From an archaeon (GTDB taxonomy: Archaea > Thermoproteota > Nitrososphaeria > Conexivisphaerales > UBA164), in assembly GCA_021798095.1 (NCBI GenBank), contig JAJZYL010000052.1:1-8200 (forward strand): 8,200 nt of DNA. Reading direction: 5' to 3'. The first letter of the stretch is position 1. Each line of letters opens with the position of its first letter. Positions 5,724 to 8,200 of the stretch are shown here, piece by piece. The notes under the pieces are model-generated. The model ran no database searches. It saw only the letters and a list, made by a program, of their open reading frames with translations, and was not told the origin of the DNA. A program made the position numbers and the translations under genes.

Positions 5724-6890
5724 TCACCCGGTCCCCATCGGCTTCCCGCAGTTGGGGCAGAACTTTGAAGTGACCGGCACAATGGCGCCGCAGTTCGGAC
5801 ATGCCTTCGTCGCTGGCTGGCCCACTGGAGCGCCGCAGTTCGGACAGAACTTGACGCCGGCGGGCAGTGGTGACCCGCACTTTGGGCAGTTCCCCTGTGT
5901 CTGCTGTGGCTGGCCCGGCTGAGGCTGCGGGGCGCCGCAGTTCGGACAGAAGGTGGCGGTCATCGGTATTATGCTTCCACATTTGACGCAGGTCTTGGTT
6001 GGCTGTTGCTGACCCATCCCCTGCATCACCTGGCCGCCCATCGCGTACCCTATTCCCGCACCTGCACCCAGTCCCACCCCCATGCCGGCCAGGGCGCCTG
6101 CCCCTCCGGACTGGTTCTTGGCGGCATCGGTCATGGCCTGGCCTGCCTGGTACTGGAGATAATTGACGCCGAGTACAGACATCTCCGAACGCGTATCAAC
6201 CGCCTTCTGCACCTCCTCTGGAAGGCTTATCGTAAGGCCGGATACCTTATTGATCTCGACCCCGTACTGGGCAAAGTTGTCCGGCGAAACCGAAAGCACC
6301 GCCTGCTCGATGGTAGCCAGGCTGGAAGCAATGTCGGTGACCTTCAACCCCTGCTGTTTCATCTTTCCTAACGTATTATATACCAGGAGGACCATCTGCT
6401 CCTTAAGCCTCTTTTCCACATCGTCGGATGTTTCAGCCGCGAACGTGCCCACGAACTGATTTATGAAGTTCTCGGGGGAGGAGACCCTCCACCTGTACTC
6501 TCCAAAAACCCTGAGGTTTATGATCCCAAAGATTTGATCCACGAACTGGTAGGGCTCTGTGCTTCCGAACTTCCCGTCCATGAACCTCTTCTGCAGGTAA
6601 TACACTTCAGCCTGTTGCTGAACGCCTACGAAGAACTTCAGAAGGTTGCCGACTATGGGCGCATTAAAATCGCTCAGCGCGTACCTGTTAGGCTTATCGA
6701 AGTACGTAAGGACCTTCCCGTCCCTGTAGAACACCGCTATTTCGTCCTCCCTCACGACTATATTGTCGTTTAGCCTGATCAGCCTGGGGACCTTCCACAT
6801 GACGTTCCCCTCCTTAAACTGTGGCTCCCAGCTTATTGTGGTGGAGCCAAATACGCTTCCACCCTTTGAAATATCGTTTTTGTTTGCCAT
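5724..6890 (-). CDS. SPFH protein of the 'virion core-like' (YdjI) class with three C-terminal zinc ribbons
   Basis: A 388-residue protein with no N-terminal membrane helix. Residues 18-255 form the SPFH-type domain: STTISWEPQ, VPRLIRLNDNIVVREDEIAVFYRDGKV (34-60), PNRYALSDFNAPIVGNLLKF (67-86), AEVYYLQKRF (94-103), KFGSTEPYQFVDQIF (107-121), INLRVFGEYRWRVSSPENFI (124-143). This is the YdjI/'virion core protein' class, unlike the slipin at 167-997. An alanine/glycine zipper (262-286) follows, then three zinc ribbons joined by Pro/Gln-rich linkers (Cys301/304/315/318, 335/338/349/352, 364/367/378/381). B. subtilis YdjI recruits PspA to stressed membrane together with YdjG and YdjH (from memory). 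A weak SD (AGGT) precedes ATG 6890. Middle gene of the operon, 9 bases after the helical protein. The ribbons likely bind the partners; this is inference. Confidence 0.9.
   Translation of the reverse strand: MANKNDISKGGSVFGSTTISWEPQFKEGNVMWKVPRLIRLNDNIVVREDEIAVFYRDGKVLTYFDKPNRYALSDFNAPIVGNLLKFFVGVQQQAEVYYLQKRFMDGKFGSTEPYQFVDQIFGIINLRVFGEYRWRVSSPENFINQFVGTFAAETSDDVEKRLKEQMVLLVYNTLGKMKQQGLKVTDIASSLATIEQAVLSVSPDNFAQYGVEINKVSGLTISLPEEVQKAVDTRSEMSVLGVNYLQYQAGQAMTDAAKNQSGGAGALAGMGVGLGAGAGIGYAMGGQVMQGMGQQQPTKTCVKCGSIIPMTATFCPNCGAPQPQPGQPQQTQGNCPKCGSPLPAGVKFCPNCGAPVGQPATKACPNCGAIVPVTSKFCPNCGKPMGTG
5785..5947 (-). repeat. Three exact 16-bp repeats within the zinc-ribbon coding region
   Basis: The 16-mer GCGCCGCAGTTCGGAC (plus strand) occurs at 5785-5800, 5830-5845 and 5932-5947. 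On the minus strand it encodes the second CxxC knuckle of the tandem zinc ribbons, or its neighbour. A looser version occurs near 5636 in the next gene. The identity at DNA level suggests fairly recent duplication or gene conversion among ribbons. Confidence 0.75.
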
Positions 6891-6899
6891 CTACCTATT

Positions 6900-7448
6900 T
6901 CACCCCGTCACCAATACCCCTTCTATAGCTTCAAGCCTTACCGACCACTTTCTTTTAAAGTCAACCATGGCCGAGCTAACCGCATCAAGGGACGACTTGT
7001 TCGAAAGGGCCGTAGCCTGGTCGTACTGGAGCTTTGAGGTGGCCTCCACCAGGCTCAGAGCGGAATTGACGAACTCGTAATCATAATTGTAAAGCGCGTT
7101 GAGCTTGTCCTCGTTTATGCTTATCGCAGCAACAAGGGGGGCGTAACCCTGCTGAGCGTACCGCACCTTTCCGCTCAACTCCTGAAGCTCGAAGATCAGG
7201 GATCCCACAGATGAAAGGCTTGCAAAGTCGCCGGCTACGACCATCTGCTTTCGGTAGGCTTCAAGGTTCGCCCTGGCTTGATCAACCTTGTCGGCCACCT
7301 GATGCCTCAGCAGGTCATCCGCCACCCTGAGGTCGTCGGTCTTCCTGTACTGCCTCAGCCCCGGTACCAGAACCTCAAGCTTCTTAGCTATGCCGCGGTT
7401 GTCATCAATCTGTTTTCGTATATCAACATCATTATCCTTACCGGACAA
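6900..7448 (-). CDS. Helical 'VPGxxxYRKxD' protein, partner of the SPFH/zinc-ribbon module, TTG start
   Basis: A 182-residue, almost entirely helical protein of unknown function. Landmarks are VPGLRQYRKTDDLRVADDLLRHQVADKV (28-55), AGDFASLSSVGSLIFELQELSGKVRYAQQGYAPLV (72-106) and NEDKLNALYNYDYEF (112-126). This resembles bacterial and archaeal proteins with a PGYxGYK...R..AD..LR motif found near SPFH/zinc-ribbon genes (family recollection, not searched). It has no signal peptide or membrane helix. The start is TTG at 7448: an in-frame TGA lies three codons upstream, no in-frame ATG or GTG is available nearby, and a TATA-like box about 27 bases upstream predicts a leaderless mRNA beginning there. 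It is the first gene of the operon, followed after 9 bases by the SPFH gene. A coiled-coil adaptor role would fit but is inferred. Confidence 0.8.
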   Translation of the reverse strand: MSGKDNDVDIRKQIDDNRGIAKKLEVLVPGLRQYRKTDDLRVADDLLRHQVADKVDQARANLEAYRKQMVVAGDFASLSSVGSLIFELQELSGKVRYAQQGYAPLVAAISINEDKLNALYNYDYEFVNSALSLVEATSKLQYDQATALSNKSSLDAVSSAMVDFKRKWSVRLEAIEGVLVTG

Positions 7449-7471
7449 TATGAATCAAAACACATGCGCCT

Positions 7472-7486
7472 GATATATATTAATAT
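7472..7486 (-). promoter_or_regulatory. TATA-like box for the helical/SPFH/zinc-ribbon operon
   Basis: On the minus strand this reads TATTAATATATATCA, a strong A/T box. Its core is centred about 27 bases before the TTG start at 7448, so transcription should begin within a few bases of that codon. This supports both the leaderless mRNA and the unusual TTG start. Confidence 0.6.
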
Positions 7487-7606
7487 AGTTATCGGTCGAT
7501 TCACCGTCTTTAATATTCACAGTTCCTCCTGGAGCTACCCTGTAATACGGCATTAAATGGGATCAACATGTAACGCTGACAATTATACCCTTAAATTTTT
7601 CAAACA
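7487..7606. other. Divergent intergenic region
   Basis: About 120 bases between two outward-facing promoters, with no coding frame and no clear inverted repeat. It contains A/T-rich blocks (CTTTAATATT, CCTTAAATTTTT) that could be extra promoter or regulator sites shared by the minus-strand SPFH operon and the plus-strand methyltransferase transcript. I see nothing more definite. Confidence 0.5.
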
Positions 7607-7616
7607 CTTTTAAATA
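7607..7616 (+). promoter_or_regulatory. TATA-like box for the plus-strand methyltransferase transcript
   Basis: CTTTTAAATA predicts transcription from about 7638-7642, just before the ATG at 7646 and about 150 bases before the methyltransferase start at 7791. The methyltransferase would thus have a long leader unless the 7646 frame is translated first. Confidence 0.45.
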
Positions 7617-7645
7617 CTCCTTTCATTTGCTATGAATAGTAATCC

Positions 7646-7801
7646 ATGAATCATTCGGGTACAGACGGAACATTGAAAGAAGAGGGGAGGGAGGACGCCG
7701 GCCCCGCAGGAAGCCAAGTGCTACACGATATCCCCTGCCACAGATGGCCATCTACTCTTACATATGAACACAAATCTACGGAGGCAAAAAATGGCCGATA
7801 A
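7646..7801 (+). CDS. Possible 51-residue small protein overlapping the methyltransferase start
   Basis: ATG 7646 opens 51 codons ending with TAA at 7799-7801. The peptide begins MNHSGTDGTLKEEGRED and includes HDIPCHRWP. No family is recognised and it has no membrane segment. It sits a few bases after the predicted transcript start, so it could be a near-leaderless first gene. Its 3' end overlaps the methyltransferase ATG by 11 bases in another frame, an arrangement typical of translational coupling. The composition is not strongly protein-like, so it may equally be an untranslated leader. Confidence 0.33.
   Translation: MNHSGTDGTLKEEGREDAGPAGSQVLHDIPCHRWPSTLTYEHKSTEAKNGR
7780..7784 (+). promoter_or_regulatory. 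Shine-Dalgarno site for the 3'-end methyltransferase
   Basis: GGAGG lies 6 bases before the ATG at 7791. It fixes that start and indicates that the gene is not leaderless, in keeping with a longer transcript starting near 7640. Confidence 0.75.
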
Positions 7802-8200
7802 TGACAGATACTTCAGGCCGGGGGTTCTGCTCTTCCCCCTCAGGAAATACGCATCGGGCATCCAGATGCGCTTTATCACCTCGTTCATAAGGGCTGGGAT
7901 GTCCGTTCTGGACCTGGGAAGTGGCCCGGGCTTCTTTACGCGGGCCATATCCAGGGCCGTTGGTCCTGAAGGCATTGTATATTCTGTGGACGCAGACATA
8001 AGGGCAATAAAGAAATTGACGGAGAGGCTGAGCAGGATGCATATAGATAACGTTAAGCCACATACGTCCTCAGCGGCCAGTATACCGTTCGTGCCAGATG
8101 GCTCCATAGACGCGCTATTTTCCAACGGGCTGCTCTGTTGCATGAGGGATCATAATGATGCTGTCAATGAAATGGTCAGGTGCATAAAACCTGGGTCCCT
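7791..8200 (+). CDS. Class I SAM-dependent methyltransferase (partial, runs off the window end)
   Basis: The first 136 residues of a methyltransferase of the methyltransf_11 type, open to the last base. Motif I is VLDLGSGPGFFTRAI (39-53), the acidic loop is YSVDAD (64-69), motif II is SIDALFSNGLLCC (105-117), and the strand after it starts CIKPGS (131-136). The opening RYFRPGVLLFPLRKYASGIQ is less typical and gives no substrate clue. The adjacent Cys116-Cys117 is unusual at this position but not diagnostic. It may methylate a small molecule, lipid or arsenic compound; the substrate cannot be told from the N-terminal part. It is transcribed divergently from the SPFH/zinc-ribbon operon and is distinct from the UbiE-like enzyme at 2301-2975. 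The antisense frame over 7721-8143 is a shadow. Confidence 0.88.
   Translation, partial: MADNDRYFRPGVLLFPLRKYASGIQMRFITSFIRAGMSVLDLGSGPGFFTRAISRAVGPEGIVYSVDADIRAIKKLTERLSRMHIDNVKPHTSSAASIPFVPDGSIDALFSNGLLCCMRDHNDAVNEMVRCIKPGS

Noticed and set aside
5785..5947. Short repeated units as a possible CRISPR or mobile element array
   Set aside because: The repeats encode tandem zinc ribbons in frame, the spacing is unequal and coding, and there are no cas genes nearby.
5492..6459. Several 60-120 codon frames antisense to or out of frame with the zinc-ribbon and SPFH genes
   Set aside because: They follow the repetitive zinc-ribbon DNA and strong codon bias of the true genes. Their Cys/Pro/Arg-rich translations are shadows.
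7721..8143. 140-codon minus-strand frame opposite the 3'-end methyltransferase
   Set aside because: The plus strand here has clear methyltransferase motifs and an SD site; the antisense translation has no recognisable features.

Overview
The window looks like a chromosomal segment of a euryarchaeon, most likely a member of the Thermoplasmatota (a Thermoplasmatales relative). This is inferred from four things: AGG/ATA-rich coding at roughly even GC; first genes of operons with a TATA-like box about 25-27 bases before the start codon, which implies leaderless mRNAs; internal genes that instead carry Shine-Dalgarno (SD) sequences; and a tRNA-Val(GAC) without encoded CCA. The species cannot be fixed from the sequence alone. 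I see no CRISPR array, insertion sequence or phage gene.

Layout. Bases 1-75 are the tail of an upstream plus-strand gene. Bases 167-2975 form a plus-strand operon: a slipin/stomatin-type SPFH membrane protein, a ClpP-like NfeD membrane protease, and a UbiE/MenG-like methyltransferase. It converges on a minus-strand gene (2984-3448) for a small protein that combines a putative ribbon-helix-helix domain with a short internal repeat. A sparsely coding stretch follows (3449-4077). It holds tRNA-Val on the minus strand, a possible small structured RNA, a 12-bp palindrome, and a 21-codon mini-ORF placed exactly where a leaderless transcript would begin. Bases 4078-4665 encode an archaeal RuvC/RNase H-fold protein.

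Bases 7448-4684 (minus strand) form the most intriguing unit, a three-gene operon: a helical protein with a VPGxxxYRKxD motif; a second SPFH protein of the 'virion core-like' (YdjI-like) class with a glycine zipper and three C-terminal zinc ribbons; and a zinc-ribbon protein with a glycine-rich centre and PYW/PVW motifs that resembles the YdjG class. This looks like an archaeal form of the membrane-stress module known in Bacillus as ydjG-ydjH-ydjI, with a different third partner. Divergent from it, a possible 51-codon small ORF leads into a second class I methyltransferase that runs off the window end.

The window therefore carries two unrelated kinds of SPFH scaffold within 7 kb: one with its membrane protease and one with zinc-ribbon partners. 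The simplest reading is a neighbourhood devoted to membrane organisation or quality control. The possible quinone methylation gene in the first operon fits a link to the respiratory membrane, but that link is inference.
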